Below, in pieces: positions 36,342-45,896 of a stretch of DNA of 64,000 nt. The stretch is from an uncultured Pirellulaceae bacterium (GTDB lineage Bacteria; Planctomycetota; Planctomycetia; Pirellulales; Pirellulaceae). Every line of letters begins with the position of its first letter. Within the stretch, counting starts at the first letter, position 1. Location: contig CALKCK010000020.1 in assembly GCA_938083195.1 (NCBI GenBank), positions 62,001 through 126,000 of the forward strand. Direction: 5' to 3'. The notes under the pieces were generated by a model that was not told the origin of the DNA, did not search any database, and was given only the letters and a program-made list of their open reading frames with translations. Both the position numbers and the translations under genes were made by a program.

Positions 36342-38339
36342 TCAAGTTCCCCGAGGCTGTTGATAGTTAGGGTGATCTGCTTTCCCAGTCAATTCATAAA
36401 GAAATCGACTTGGTTTGGTATCGCGAGGCTTTCCCCACTTCAACCGAGTCAGAGACATCGATAATGTCAACCTTTCTTCCGCTCTGGTCACCCCAACATA
36501 ACAAAGTCGACGCTCTTCATCGACCGATGCATCGTTTTCCAATGAGCGATGGTGAGGCAAAATCCCTTCCTCTAAACCAACAATATAAACCTCTGGAAAC
36601 TCAAGCCCCTTCGCGCTGTGCATGGTCATCAACGCAATTGCATTTTTCTTTAGCTGCTTCTCTTTTTCATCATTTGCATCCTGCTCACCAAGTAGCAACT
36701 TATCGAGAAAGTCGTCAAGCCGTGGTTTTGCTGCAGACTGCTCATATTCACTCAGGGCATTCACTATCTGCTCCACCACAGCCCAACGCGACTCACGCTC
36801 CTCAGGTTCGGTGTAAATTCGATCAATTTCATTTCGATACCTAATATTTTGAATTAGGTTTCGGGACAAATCCACCAAGGAATCATTCTCCGTCTGATAC
36901 AACGTCTCTTCAATTTGAGAAGCCAGATCTTCAATGCCTCTCAGCGTTTTAGCGTTCAGAGCTGGCCGGTCTTCAGCCCCTGTCACCAGATCCCAAAGCG
37001 ATACTTTGTGGTCAATCGCGTGCTTAAGCAATGTCTCGATTGACTTCTTACCAATTCCACGAGGCGGGGTATTGATAATTCTCAAAACAGAAACCTCATC
37101 TGGTGAACCACCGATCAGGCGTAAATATGCCAATAGGTCTTTGACTTCCTTCCGATCAAAGAAAGACATCCCCCCAACCAGAATGTACGGAAGCTTCGCC
37201 TTACGCAACTCGGTCTCAAATATTCTCGGCTGCTCATTGGTGCGAAACAAGATAGCAAAGTCGCGGGGCTCACGTCCTTTTTGTTCAAGCCGTTTTCGAA
37301 TACTGTGGACGGTTTCCTGAGCCTCAACGGTCTCGTTCGGATATTGCAAGATGGCCGGTTTTTCACCACCCGATCTAGCTGCCCGAAGCACCTTATCATG
37401 GCGCGTCTTGTTGAATTTTATCAGCGTGTTGGCGACTTCAATAATTGCTTCCGTAGAACGATAGTTGTCCTCCAGACGAACCACTTTTGCGTCCGGCCAA
37501 TCGCGATTAAAACTCAAAATGTGCTCAACTTCGGCTCCCCTCCAGCCATAAATGGATTGATCATCATCGCCAACCACACAGAGATTACGATGTTCGGCCA
37601 AGGCCTTCACGATCCGATATTGACTGGTATTAGTATCCTGATATTCGTCGACGAGAATATGATCGAACCGAGCCGCCTCGGCAGCCCGCACCGACTCGTG
37701 CTCGTTAAACAGCTTCTCGGTTAACAACAACAGATCGTCAAAATCAACGGCGCCCATCAGCTTGAGTTGCCGCTGATAACGCTTGTATCCAATCGCCGCC
37801 AAATGTTGGGCGTCCGTCTCACACGCGACTTCCGCCTCTGCCGGCGTCATCGACTTACATTTCCAGTGCCCAATCCAAAAAAGAAGTTGGTTGGGAGCAA
37901 GCAGCTTATCCGAAACATTTATTTCCCGCAGAACATTTCGTGCCAGCCCTTCCTGATCGCCTCGGTTGTAAATTGCGAATTTTAGCGGATACCCCAGCGG
38001 CTCAATTTGTCGCCTCAAGATCCGGACACAAAGGGAATGAAACGTGGAAATGGTGGGCGTATGGTCCACCGGAACTTTCCCGTTTTTCTTGGCTTTCGCA
38101 GGGTAAGATTTCCCCATACTGATGCCAAGCATCTTTCCCAGTCGCTCTTTCATCTCGTTGGCAGCTTTGTTGGTAAACGTCATTCCGAGAATGCGCTCTC
38201 CGGGCACGCCAGATTTGATCAGTTTTGCGATCCGAAAGGTAATTACACGCGTCTTACCCGTTCCCGCTCCAGCCAAGACCAAAAGTGGGCCAGATAGGGT
38301 ATTTACGGCTTCATACTGATCTGGATTCAGTCCACTCAT
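36342..38339 (-). CDS. uvrD: UvrD/Rep/PcrA-type superfamily 1 DNA helicase
   Basis: A 3'-5' DNA helicase of 665 residues. Motif I is LAGAGTGKTRV with Lys29, motif Ia FTNKAANEMKERLG, motif II VDEYQDTN, motif III VGDDDQSIYGWRGA, motif IV DNYRS, and motif VI VGVTRAEERLTL. It acts in nucleotide excision repair, replication restart or RecA clearance. By length it is closer to Rep than to full UvrD/PcrA, so the name within the family is uncertain; the family itself is clear. Confidence 0.93.
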   Translation of the reverse strand: MSGLNPDQYEAVNTLSGPLLVLAGAGTGKTRVITFRIAKLIKSGVPGERILGMTFTNKAANEMKERLGKMLGISMGKSYPAKAKKNGKVPVDHTPTISTFHSLCVRILRRQIEPLGYPLKFAIYNRGDQEGLARNVLREINVSDKLLAPNQLLFWIGHWKCKSMTPAEAEVACETDAQHLAAIGYKRYQRQLKLMGAVDFDDLLLLTEKLFNEHESVRAAEAARFDHILVDEYQDTNTSQYRIVKALAEHRNLCVVGDDDQSIYGWRGAEVEHILSFNRDWPDAKVVRLEDNYRSTEAIIEVANTLIKFNKTRHDKVLRAARSGGEKPAILQYPNETVEAQETVHSIRKRLEQKGREPRDFAILFRTNEQPRIFETELRKAKLPYILVGGMSFFDRKEVKDLLAYLRLIGGSPDEVSVLRIINTPPRGIGKKSIETLLKHAIDHKVSLWDLVTGAEDRPALNAKTLRGIEDLASQIEETLYQTENDSLVDLSRNLIQNIRYRNEIDRIYTEPEERESRWAVVEQIVNALSEYEQSAAKPRLDDFLDKLLLGEQDANDEKEKQLKKNAIALMTMHSAKGLEFPEVYIVGLEEGILPHHRSLENDASVDEERRLCYVGVTRAEERLTLSMSLTRLKWGKPRDTKPSRFLYELTGKADHPNYQQPRGT

Positions 38340-38602
38340 TGAAAATTCAAATAGATTCAGGTTTTCTAATTAACGAGCAAGCAACGCTACTGAAAAACAA
38401 GGGAACGACAAGAATCGCCACTTAACGGGCCGAAACACACCTTTTTACCTCGCTCCCTATAATGTAACCCGTGATCTCTCTTAAGATGAGGGGTCGCTAT
38501 TGACCATCCGTTCAAAACGCCCGTATACTGCGTCCTTGAGAATTTTTCCCCAAAGCATGCGGTCGATTTTCGATCCATCCACGAGACAGGCGACCAGCTC
38601 AA

Positions 38603-39454
38603 ATGGCCAAAAAAAATAATAGAAAATCTGGAAAACAACCGGTTGAAGAAGTCGAAGAATTGACGACAGCCGAGCAATTCTACGAGAGTATCAAACCCCA
38701 CATAATGACCATCGCACTGCTAATGGTCGCAGGAACTCTTGGCTTTATCGCCATCGTTTTCCTAATTAACAATAGCCTCGCTAAGTCGGAAGGCGAGTGG
38801 CGAGCCCTCGCCCAAGCCTCTTCCATATCCTACGTCTCTGGAGACTTCAACGCCCTCGATATCGTTTCGGCTGACTATTCCGATACCAAAGCAGGCTTAT
38901 GGGCTCTGCAAATGTCAGCAGACAATCGACTGCAAAATGGCGTTTCCCAACTGATGATTGATAAGGTGGCGGCGCTGCAACTTTTAGAAAAAGCTCAGGT
39001 TGATTTCCAAACGATTGTCGATGCACCACAGGCCAACAAAACTTCAATGCTGCATCGTCGCTCACTCTTTTCTCTCGCCTATTGCCTAGAGACACAAGGC
39101 AATCTCGCCGAGGCAAAAAAGTATTACGATCAGCTAATTGCGGAAGCTGGCGACTCTGCGTTCGCTGATTTGGCAGCGCAGGGAATCCAAAGGACTGAAG
39201 ACGAACAATACGCTGCAATTTTTGAGAAGTTTAAAAACTACGAAGAAATCGAAATTGGAGAAGCACCAGGGCCTGAAATTCCTAATCGCCCTCTGATTCA
39301 GCTGCCACCCGAGATAGACAATACGAATAACGATTTCGTGCCGCCGACCAAAAATAACGAAAGCAAAGAACCTGCAGAAGACAAACCTGCAGAAGACAAA
39401 CCTGCCGCGACCGAAGGTGCTCAGCCAGATGCTGAAAAAGAAAAAACACCTTAG
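38603..39454 (+). CDS. Membrane-anchored TPR-like protein (YfgM-like topology)
   Basis: The 283-residue protein has a short basic N-terminus, an acidic stretch (VEEVEEL), one membrane helix (IMTIALLMVAGTLGFIAIVFLI) near residues 34-55, then a helical periplasmic region. That region includes SMLHRRSLFSLAYCLETQGNLAEAKKYYDQLIAEAG, a TPR-like pair. The tail is Pro/Glu/Asn-rich with a PAEDK duplication. This topology recalls YfgM, a SecYEG-associated protein, but sequence similarity is only by shape. It is followed 83 nt later by the YraN-like gene. Confidence 0.65.
   Translation: MAKKNNRKSGKQPVEEVEELTTAEQFYESIKPHIMTIALLMVAGTLGFIAIVFLINNSLAKSEGEWRALAQASSISYVSGDFNALDIVSADYSDTKAGLWALQMSADNRLQNGVSQLMIDKVAALQLLEKAQVDFQTIVDAPQANKTSMLHRRSLFSLAYCLETQGNLAEAKKYYDQLIAEAGDSAFADLAAQGIQRTEDEQYAAIFEKFKNYEEIEIGEAPGPEIPNRPLIQLPPEIDNTNNDFVPPTKNNESKEPAEDKPAEDKPAATEGAQPDAEKEKTP
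39371..39406. repeat. 15-bp tandem repeat in the tail of the TPR-like gene
   Basis: The unit CCTGCAGAAGACAAA occurs at 39371-39385 and 39386-39400, followed by CCTGCC. It is in frame and encodes PAEDK twice, close to the end of the gene. Confidence 0.9.
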
Positions 39455-39537
39455 TTCGATCGCTTAGCTCTTCGATTTGGCTTGATAACCAAGGACTCGG
39501 TTCAACAGTGGAAACTGCTTGAATGGAGTCCTTTTTT

Positions 39538-39996
39538 ATGAATTCGTTATTGCGTCAGTTGATTTTTAAAATAATTTATTGCCGACTATGGACGCGAATC
39601 CTGGACCGATACTTCGTCGACGATTCCCTTGGCTTCTACGGTGAGCGTCTTGCCGCAAGACATCTACTGAAACAAGGTTATTACATCACCGCTCAACAGT
39701 TCCGGATTCGTCGTGGTGAAATCGACCTAATTGCAGTCGACAAAAACACCATCGTCTTTGTCGAAGTCAAAACTCGCAGACGCTCGTTAAACAGTATTCC
39801 CGCGGAAGCAGTCGATGAGGACAAACAAAATCGACTCGCCCAAACCTCAAAGCACTATTTAAAATTAAATAATTTAACGGAGTGTCAAACTCGCTTTGAC
39901 ATCATTGCAATCATCTGCTCAGGCCCCGGCGCGATAGCAAGCATCACCCATTACAAATATGCGTTTGAACCTCGAGCCTCGTTCGAAATTTTTTAG
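39538..39996 (+). CDS. YraN family (UPF0102) nuclease-like protein
   Basis: I chose the ATG at 39538, with GGAG 8 nt upstream, over the ATG at 39523, which has no ribosome site. The 152-residue protein has the UPF0102 core: GFYGERLAARHLLKQGYYI, RRGEIDLIAVDKNTIVFVEVKTRR with the ED...ExK nuclease-like metal site, and QNRLAQTSKHYL. The family is a restriction-endonuclease-like fold of unsettled biological role; it usually sits near rnhB or tRNA genes, which are absent here. Confidence 0.9.
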   Translation: MNSLLRQLIFKIIYCRLWTRILDRYFVDDSLGFYGERLAARHLLKQGYYITAQQFRIRRGEIDLIAVDKNTIVFVEVKTRRRSLNSIPAEAVDEDKQNRLAQTSKHYLKLNNLTECQTRFDIIAIICSGPGAIASITHYKYAFEPRASFEIF

Positions 39997-40516
39997 CAAG
40001 TCTAAACCAAACGCGACCTGACGAGAGCAAAGCTATTTGGTAATGAACCGCCAGTTCCATAATAAGGCGGGAACTGGGCTCTCGCACGAATCGAGTAAGG
40101 GTAACACTCCTACGGAAGAGCAAAATAGAAATCGCGTTTTGGAAATCGCGCAGTAAAAAATAATTGCTTTCATCCAGTGATTCGAGCCATCCCCAAATAA
40201 TTCTTTATATTTTTTCTCTACCTAAAACTCGAACAAGCCGTTTTAATAAAGATCTTTAATTCACCTAGGTTGTGTTTAGCAGGTGATAATTTAGTAAAAC
40301 ACCTTCCTTCGACAGCCGATTCCCACATCAAAATCCTCCAGCCTACTCAGACCACTACTTGCAAATTGAGGCCCGTACCACCACGGCAGCAACACCACTG
40401 CCGATCGCTGCTCGCAATCCTCCTACTCCGAGCAACTATAGGAAATTACCCACAAAGAAACTCGCGAAGCGTGCTGCACACAGCACAGCGAAATTAGGGG
40501 TAAGCGAGGCTCTTAT
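39997..40516. other. 520-bp intergenic region with a composite stem and a 14-nt repeat
   Basis: It holds a two-part stem (listed separately at 40022-40084) and two copies of GAAATCGCG (40128-40136 and 40142-40150) spaced 14 nt apart. The rest, about 40160-40270, is AT-rich and may hold the promoter of the cupin gene. A 75-residue ORF at 40270-40497 has no signal or family and is not called. Confidence 0.4.
40022..40084. ncRNA. Candidate structured RNA element with nested stems
   Basis: An outer 7-bp stem CGAGAGC (40022-40028) / GCTCTCG (40078-40084) encloses an asymmetric 22-nt bulge. An inner 8-bp stem CCAGTTCC (40051-40058) / GGAACTGG (40070-40077) has an 11-nt loop. The 3' arms are contiguous. 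It is not followed by a T run, so a simple terminator is unlikely. The strand is not known. Confidence 0.35.
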
Positions 40517-40915
40517 ATGACACTTAAAAACGAAAGAGTAAGGAATCCCTCGACTATGGCAGCTAAGCGATTTCAAATTGAAAACCTCGAACAACTTCAA
40601 GGCAATCCATGCCCCTGTGGTTTAGCCAAAAGAGCCTTTACCTCAGAACCAGAAAAAACCGCGACAATTCATCTGGTTGAAATAAGCCAAAATACACTCG
40701 TCCACTATCACAAACGAACAACTGAGATTTATTACATTTTAGAAGGCTACGGACAACTCGAATTGGATAATGAGTTGTTTGATGTAGAACCCGGAATGGC
40801 CATCATGATTAAACCGGGTTGCCGCCATCGCGCCCTGGGGAAAATGAAAATACTAAATGTTCCCATCCCCGCGTTTGACCCGGCCGACGAGTTTTTTGAT
40901 AACGACGCTATCTGA
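40517..40915 (+). CDS. Cupin-domain protein
   Basis: The 132-residue protein is a single small beta-barrel. The first cupin motif is HYHKRTTEIYYILEGYGQLEL, carrying the metal-ligand His, His-like and Glu positions; the second is MAIMIKPGCRHRALG with the final His. A CPCG motif lies near residue 30, before the barrel. GCGAGG precedes the ATG at 40517 by about 7 nt; an ATG at 40556 is an alternative. Metal-dependent isomerase, dioxygenase or sugar-binding roles are all possible; nothing nearby decides it. Confidence 0.75.
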   Translation: MTLKNERVRNPSTMAAKRFQIENLEQLQGNPCPCGLAKRAFTSEPEKTATIHLVEISQNTLVHYHKRTTEIYYILEGYGQLELDNELFDVEPGMAIMIKPGCRHRALGKMKILNVPIPAFDPADEFFDNDAI

Positions 40916-40971
40916 ATAGAAACTTTGCCACACTTGGCAAAGCAACCTACAAGCAGGCTTCATCAAGAATA

Positions 40972-40995
40972 GAATCAGAACGGGAATCAGAACGG
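40972..40995. repeat. 12-bp exact tandem duplication over the stop codon of the RTX-like gene
   Basis: The unit GAATCAGAACGG occurs at 40972-40983 and 40984-40995. The stop codon of the minus-strand gene (40987-40989) lies within the second copy. Confidence 0.9.
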
Positions 40996-42675
40996 TTGCG
41001 TGAATGAACTATTGATGACAGTCGTGATTTGAGAAGCATTGAGGTCAGATCCATCATTCATCAAATTATTAGTATCTGAAATATGATCAAGACCTAAATT
41101 GTGTCCAATTTCGTGAGCCACGACTCTAGCGACTACATCTCTTCCGCCAAGAAAGCTTGGCAAGTTATCGCCAACATGCATCGTAATCCCATTGGCTCCT
41201 ACGTAGGCCAAGCCGTTCGCTGTATTTTCTGTCGTGTCAGCAAATCCAGCAGCAATTTCAACGAAGTACATATCAATAATCAAGCTTGATGAGTCTCCGA
41301 TTCCCGCAGTATCACCGGCATTTACAATCGTCGTAAGATCACTGTTGGGTCGAGTTCCACCATTGCCAATATTGGCGAAGGTATTGTCGTAAATTTGGGG
41401 AGCAAGCCACTCTACATCGACTTGAGCTTGTAGGTAAATCTCATCAATCAGTCGCTTGATTTCTGCTTCCTCTGCCACTGTTCCCAAAAATTCTGCCGTG
41501 TTCGACCCGTCAGTGTTGGACACAATAATGGGATTAATCGTAACGCGCTCAATTACATCGGCTTGAGCAACGCGATCTCCATCAGTAAATCGAAAATTTT
41601 GTGTATTGCTTGTGAGATCAGTTCCTTCGACATCGACGGTGTCGTCGACTACCAAATCTGAACCACTGATCGTGATATTGAACCGGTTAAACGCAAAACC
41701 GAAAGCTACGAAATCACTTCCGTCGCCAGCATCGACAACATCATCACCAAAGCCTGGGATAATGTAATCATTTCCGTCCCCTCCAGAAATCGTGTCGTCG
41801 CCGGTCTGGCCCGCTAGATAGTCATCGCCAGATCCGCTAACAAGTGAATCACTTCCGTTTTGACCGTGCATTCGGTTTTCGCCATCGCCACCGGTTACCT
41901 GATCGTTGCCATCACCACCATAAAAAATATTTAACCCCAACCCACCTGAAAGAATGTCGTTTCCAGTCCCGCCGAGAACCAAATCCGCATCCGCTGGGTC
42001 CGTCGCTCCGGGCAGACCACCATCACCTAAATTGACAACATCATCACCCCCCAAAGGGAACACCTGATCGGCCCCGTCTCCTCCCGAAATAGTGTCAACG
42101 TCTGAGCCGCCAAAAATTAAATCAGCATCTTCATTTCCAAACAGGCGGTTTAGTCCCTCTCCTCCAAAAATCCTGTCACTTCCAAAGCCTCCCTCAATTT
42201 CATCTGCGCCGGCTCCGCCTATCAGACGATCGTCGTCGCCATGCCCGACAATGGTGTCATCACCGTCACCACCATTGACCACATCAATCCCATTGCCACC
42301 AATAAGAGTATCATCACCGTCGTTACCAAGAATGAGACTTTCTACCAAAGTTTCATTGGTAAACTGATCATCACCATCAAACCCAATAAATATGATCTTG
42401 GAAACGGTCGACTTGGCAAAACTCTGCTCGGCAAACCCATCTAGACGCGCTCGATAAGTTTCAGAATCGAATTCAAAGAAACGGCCAACATTCGCAGTCG
42501 CGTCTCCAGCAATGGTGACTTCACCAGAGGAGAAATAAATGCCAGCCAGCAAATTCCTCGACTCTAAACGTTGAAAACTTAAATTGCTTACCTTCGCAGA
42601 ACGCCTCCGATTGACCACCAGTGAGGCCCTTTGCTTATTGCCTTTGAGAACAGCTTTGAAAAAATCTATCATCAT
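40987..42675 (-). CDS. Extracellular metzincin-type metalloprotease with hemolysin-type repeats
   Basis: The 562-residue protein begins with a basic stretch and the segment SFQRLESRNLLAG, close to the planctomycete LEPRxLL export-associated motif. Residues about 110-330 carry many GGxGxDxhx-type calcium-binding repeats (such as GNDGDDTLIGGNG and GGDGNDQVTGGDG), which fold on calcium outside the cell. The C-terminal domain has a metzincin site HEIGHNLGLDH, with His521, Glu522, His525 and His531, followed by a Met-turn-like NNLM at about 539. A secreted zinc protease is the best reading. RTX repeats before, not after, the protease domain is the reverse of serralysins. Confidence 0.85.
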   Translation of the reverse strand: MMIDFFKAVLKGNKQRASLVVNRRRSAKVSNLSFQRLESRNLLAGIYFSSGEVTIAGDATANVGRFFEFDSETYRARLDGFAEQSFAKSTVSKIIFIGFDGDDQFTNETLVESLILGNDGDDTLIGGNGIDVVNGGDGDDTIVGHGDDDRLIGGAGADEIEGGFGSDRIFGGEGLNRLFGNEDADLIFGGSDVDTISGGDGADQVFPLGGDDVVNLGDGGLPGATDPADADLVLGGTGNDILSGGLGLNIFYGGDGNDQVTGGDGENRMHGQNGSDSLVSGSGDDYLAGQTGDDTISGGDGNDYIIPGFGDDVVDAGDGSDFVAFGFAFNRFNITISGSDLVVDDTVDVEGTDLTSNTQNFRFTDGDRVAQADVIERVTINPIIVSNTDGSNTAEFLGTVAEEAEIKRLIDEIYLQAQVDVEWLAPQIYDNTFANIGNGGTRPNSDLTTIVNAGDTAGIGDSSSLIIDMYFVEIAAGFADTTENTANGLAYVGANGITMHVGDNLPSFLGGRDVVARVVAHEIGHNLGLDHISDTNNLMNDGSDLNASQITTVINSSFTQPF

Positions 42676-43004
42676 TTCGAAACCCTGTTTCCGGTTAATT
42701 TCAGCCCTATGCGTTACTACAAACGTACCTTATTAGAAAGTTGCCGCACAACAAAGACTGGATTTTTTACTTAAGACAGGGGAGCCATGAAGAAAGCTTA
42801 ATGCCAGCATTCCAAGCGTCGAATCGATTTCTTTGCCCCACGTGTCTCGAAAGGCCATGGAAGAATCCCCCGCTTAACTCGTTAGTTTAGAGGGGGCACG
42901 AAAGGGATGGCAAAATCATCTGACTAATAAAATTCAGCGGCTTCTGTTCGCCATGCAATGAGAATCAATAGCCGGCGGGTTAGTAAATCTGCGTCTGATG
43001 TTGT
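42676..43004. other. Intergenic region with a hairpin after the helicase gene
   Basis: CCCCC (42867-42871) and GGGGG (42892-42896) close an imperfect stem whose inner bases also mostly pair. It lies about 110 bp past the minus-strand helicase stop and could be its terminator. The remaining sequence should hold the promoter of the RTX-like gene. Confidence 0.45.
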
Positions 43005-45884
43005 TTACAAAAACAAACGTTTCTCATGAACTATTATCTGGCCATTGCTTTCACGAGCAAGATGCACAAGCTCCTCTCCTTCTCCTCGATGTGCATAAAT
43101 TGCCTCCCCTGGACTAACCAGTCGGTTCCAGTGTTTCTGAAAAACGTTCACGTCTGTTCTATTTTTAGCGAGAGCCGAAGGAACCGCATGATACATCGCG
43201 ACTTCTGTTTTTGTCTTTTCGAAATAATGTCCCAGTAGCTCCGGAAGAATACTCGACAACCAAGTTTCATAACGACGCTTTACATGCCTCGGGATTAAGT
43301 ATCGTGGATGATCGATCGGACCAAGTAGCTCTTTGATTGCCTCGCTAAATTGCACCCCCTCGGCCGGATTCGATTCCTCCAAAAATACGCGAACGTATCC
43401 GCCAGTCAATTTCCCTAATCGATAACGCAACCCCGATCGAAAGTAACCAAGCTCGACAAAACTCAGCATGACCGCTTCGGCCATCGAAGAAGTGAGCGAC
43501 TCCTCCGTCCAAATTTGCTTTTTTCCAATTCCAACTGGAAACCCAAAGCTTCCATTTGAGATTTTTATTTCAACCGCACTGATTGGCTTAGCGCGGTACG
43601 GTTGCCCAATCTTCCATAGCCCTCGCACATAACCCCGATCTCGGCTGCGCAATAGCATTTCAGAATTGAAAACCGATGCCGCCCCGAGCAATCCTTCGGG
43701 TTTTGCATCCGTGAATGCTGGATGGACATGCCCAACCCCCATTTCAATAACTCCATCGTCACTCACACCATAGAGGTGTGAGTGTTTATCTTTGAAGCGC
43801 CGGTAATCATCAAACCCTTTGTTGAATTCGGGCGCTAAACAAACCACGTCCCAATTATTAGCTAACTTGTCTTTGCAAGTAGGATCGAGACGAAACGATC
43901 GGCCTCGCAACTGATTGATACTCATCTTGGTTGTGACGGTTGTTAAATCAATCAAAACATTAATTTTATTTGCATCCCACCCCTCTCCCAATAACCCGCG
44001 AGTTCCAACCAAACAGCGAGTCAAACCTTTTTGAAATAATTCGGTAATCATTTCGACGTACACTCTTGGAGCCCAGTCAGCGCCCGAACCGCTAATTTGC
44101 CGGAAACCCAACATCACTGACGACGACAAAGATACCGTCAAGTTTCGTTTCGCCAGCCAAGCTTCACAGTCTTTCAAAAAAGCGTCTTCTATTTCATCGT
44201 CGATCAAGATCGTGGTGCCGGTTAAAAGCACTGGATCAAGGAGATCTGTCTTAGGGTCACTTAAAATAGATTTAAAGGCAGCAATCGCTCCTCCCGTTTC
44301 ACCGTCCATTAGGTCTTTTAATTCCGATGTCACGGCGGACGACCGTTCGAAATCAGCGATGACCACAGCCCGCAACTGCTTATCTAGGTTTTTCATTTCT
44401 TGTTGGAGAATGGGAACCAACGCATCGGACTTACTTTTGGAATAGGCAAGAACCCTCCCAACCGGAGAAACGCAAGGACGGATTCCCGTTTCTGTCACCT
44501 GAAATCCTAGCGTCCGCAGACTCCTCGTTAACTTTTCTCCCACCTCTTGCAACGCTGGCTCGCTTGCCCGTCTCAAAAAATACCGAATGAAACGATCCAA
44601 AACAGAGACCCAGTAATCCAACGGCGGCACGACCGAAGGTAAGTGCTCGACACCCAACTCCGGCACATCTTGTGGTAATGAAATTCCGCGACTGATTAAA
44701 AACTGCCTCGCAGCAAGCGAAAATACGGGATCACGTCGTTCAAAATTTGCCCAACTCGTCGCTGTCCCAACAGGCAAGTTTAATTCTGAGAGCGTCCTGG
44801 TAATCCACTCCGGTAAATTCGACGCCGCACCGACTTCGTTGACCAACGTCGGATCACTGTCAATTGCGAAACGATCCAATCTATTCTCTAAAAATCCTGG
44901 ATCACAAACCTCTTCGATTAATTCGCTCAACTGCTTATCTGCTGTCGCGATGAACTGCAATTCACTGTTGTTGGGACGCACGAAATAGGCCAAGTCCTGA
45001 TAAGGAGCTAAATAGCCGTCTTTGACAACCGCAGGAATGGGCACGTCAAAGTCGACCGGCCCAAAAAATTGATCATATCGTTGGACGTCGCGATCGTCTT
45101 TACCAGACCGATCGGGTGGAGTTGCCGTTAATCCCAACACGATGGGATCGCCAAGCATCGGCATCGCATCGGCCAAGACCCTTCCCCAATGTCCTAGCAA
45201 ATGATGGCACTCGTCTAAAATCACCAACCCTACATCACGTTCCACTAATCGGTTGAGCGTTTCACGGCTAGAACGATGCAGTAAGGAAACGGAATCACCG
45301 CCACGCGAAACCTCGTCACGAATTTTCTTTTTAAAACCGCTAATCTGTTTCTGATAATATCGAGGATTTTTTACTCGGAGATCTTCAATCCACCAGTTTG
45401 CCTCGTCCAAATTCGCAACCTGATTTTCATCGATTAGCTTATGACACCACAACTCTAAGCCAGACTGGTCAATCTCACTCATTCCCCGAGAAGGCAGGGT
45501 AACCGATTGGTAGGTCAGTGACGTCAGCAATTCCGGTTTTCGCGGATCGGTGGAAACATGTGACTCAGGACCACCCTCCATCCGAAAGAGGTCAACGCGG
45601 GATGCCCACTGTGATTGAATCGCAGAATTAGGAGACAAAACGAGACAAGGCTTCCGCACAAGCTCTGCCCACAAATAGAGACCAAGGACTGTCTTACCCG
45701 ACCCAGGTGGTGCAACGACATGTAAACGCCGCTGCCCTTGAGACAATTGCTCTTTCGCAATTTCAAACACTTCCTGTTGAGATGGCCTCAATTGGCCAGC
45801 AAACTCAATTTCAGGAAAAACTGCATCGCCCACGTGTTCCTCGCAATTTAGAAATCCAATTAAATGGGCCTGCAGAAAGGACAA
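43005..45884 (-). CDS. Large standalone superfamily 2 helicase, function unknown
   Basis: The 959-residue frame starts at TTG 45884, 12 nt after the fdhA stop. A GTG at 45833 preceded by GAGGA is an attractive alternative. SF2 motifs are clear: motif I APPGSGKTVLG with Lys64, motif II VILDECHH at residues 221-228, motif III LTATPP at 252-257, and in the second lobe GTRGLLGEGWDANK (motif V) and NQLRGRSFRLDP (motif VI). About 110 residues lie between motifs Ia and II and about 150 between the lobes. The C-terminal 300 residues have no recognised domain and no nuclease motif. The two lobes resemble type III restriction and XPB-like helicases. Whether it belongs functionally to the formate dehydrogenase operon or is a DNA-repair or defence protein is open. 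Confidence 0.75.
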   Translation of the reverse strand: MSFLQAHLIGFLNCEEHVGDAVFPEIEFAGQLRPSQQEVFEIAKEQLSQGQRRLHVVAPPGSGKTVLGLYLWAELVRKPCLVLSPNSAIQSQWASRVDLFRMEGGPESHVSTDPRKPELLTSLTYQSVTLPSRGMSEIDQSGLELWCHKLIDENQVANLDEANWWIEDLRVKNPRYYQKQISGFKKKIRDEVSRGGDSVSLLHRSSRETLNRLVERDVGLVILDECHHLLGHWGRVLADAMPMLGDPIVLGLTATPPDRSGKDDRDVQRYDQFFGPVDFDVPIPAVVKDGYLAPYQDLAYFVRPNNSELQFIATADKQLSELIEEVCDPGFLENRLDRFAIDSDPTLVNEVGAASNLPEWITRTLSELNLPVGTATSWANFERRDPVFSLAARQFLISRGISLPQDVPELGVEHLPSVVPPLDYWVSVLDRFIRYFLRRASEPALQEVGEKLTRSLRTLGFQVTETGIRPCVSPVGRVLAYSKSKSDALVPILQQEMKNLDKQLRAVVIADFERSSAVTSELKDLMDGETGGAIAAFKSILSDPKTDLLDPVLLTGTTILIDDEIEDAFLKDCEAWLAKRNLTVSLSSSVMLGFRQISGSGADWAPRVYVEMITELFQKGLTRCLVGTRGLLGEGWDANKINVLIDLTTVTTKMSINQLRGRSFRLDPTCKDKLANNWDVVCLAPEFNKGFDDYRRFKDKHSHLYGVSDDGVIEMGVGHVHPAFTDAKPEGLLGAASVFNSEMLLRSRDRGYVRGLWKIGQPYRAKPISAVEIKISNGSFGFPVGIGKKQIWTEESLTSSMAEAVMLSFVELGYFRSGLRYRLGKLTGGYVRVFLEESNPAEGVQFSEAIKELLGPIDHPRYLIPRHVKRRYETWLSSILPELLGHYFEKTKTEVAMYHAVPSALAKNRTDVNVFQKHWNRLVSPGEAIYAHRGEGEELVHLARESNGQIIVHEKRLFL

Positions 45885-45896
45885 TCCAAAAGCGAC

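Noticed and set aside
40270..40497. 75-residue ORF in the intergenic region before the cupin gene
   Set aside because: No ribosome site, signal, or recognisable composition; it looks like chance coding.
41700..42400. Dense repeats that could be a CRISPR or DNA repeat array
   Set aside because: They are degenerate codons for hemolysin-type calcium-binding peptide repeats, without identical repeat units or spacers.
43005..45884. Restriction-modification or defence island around the SF2 helicase
   Set aside because: No methylase, nuclease, or other defence gene is adjacent; the neighbours are formate dehydrogenase and an exported protease.
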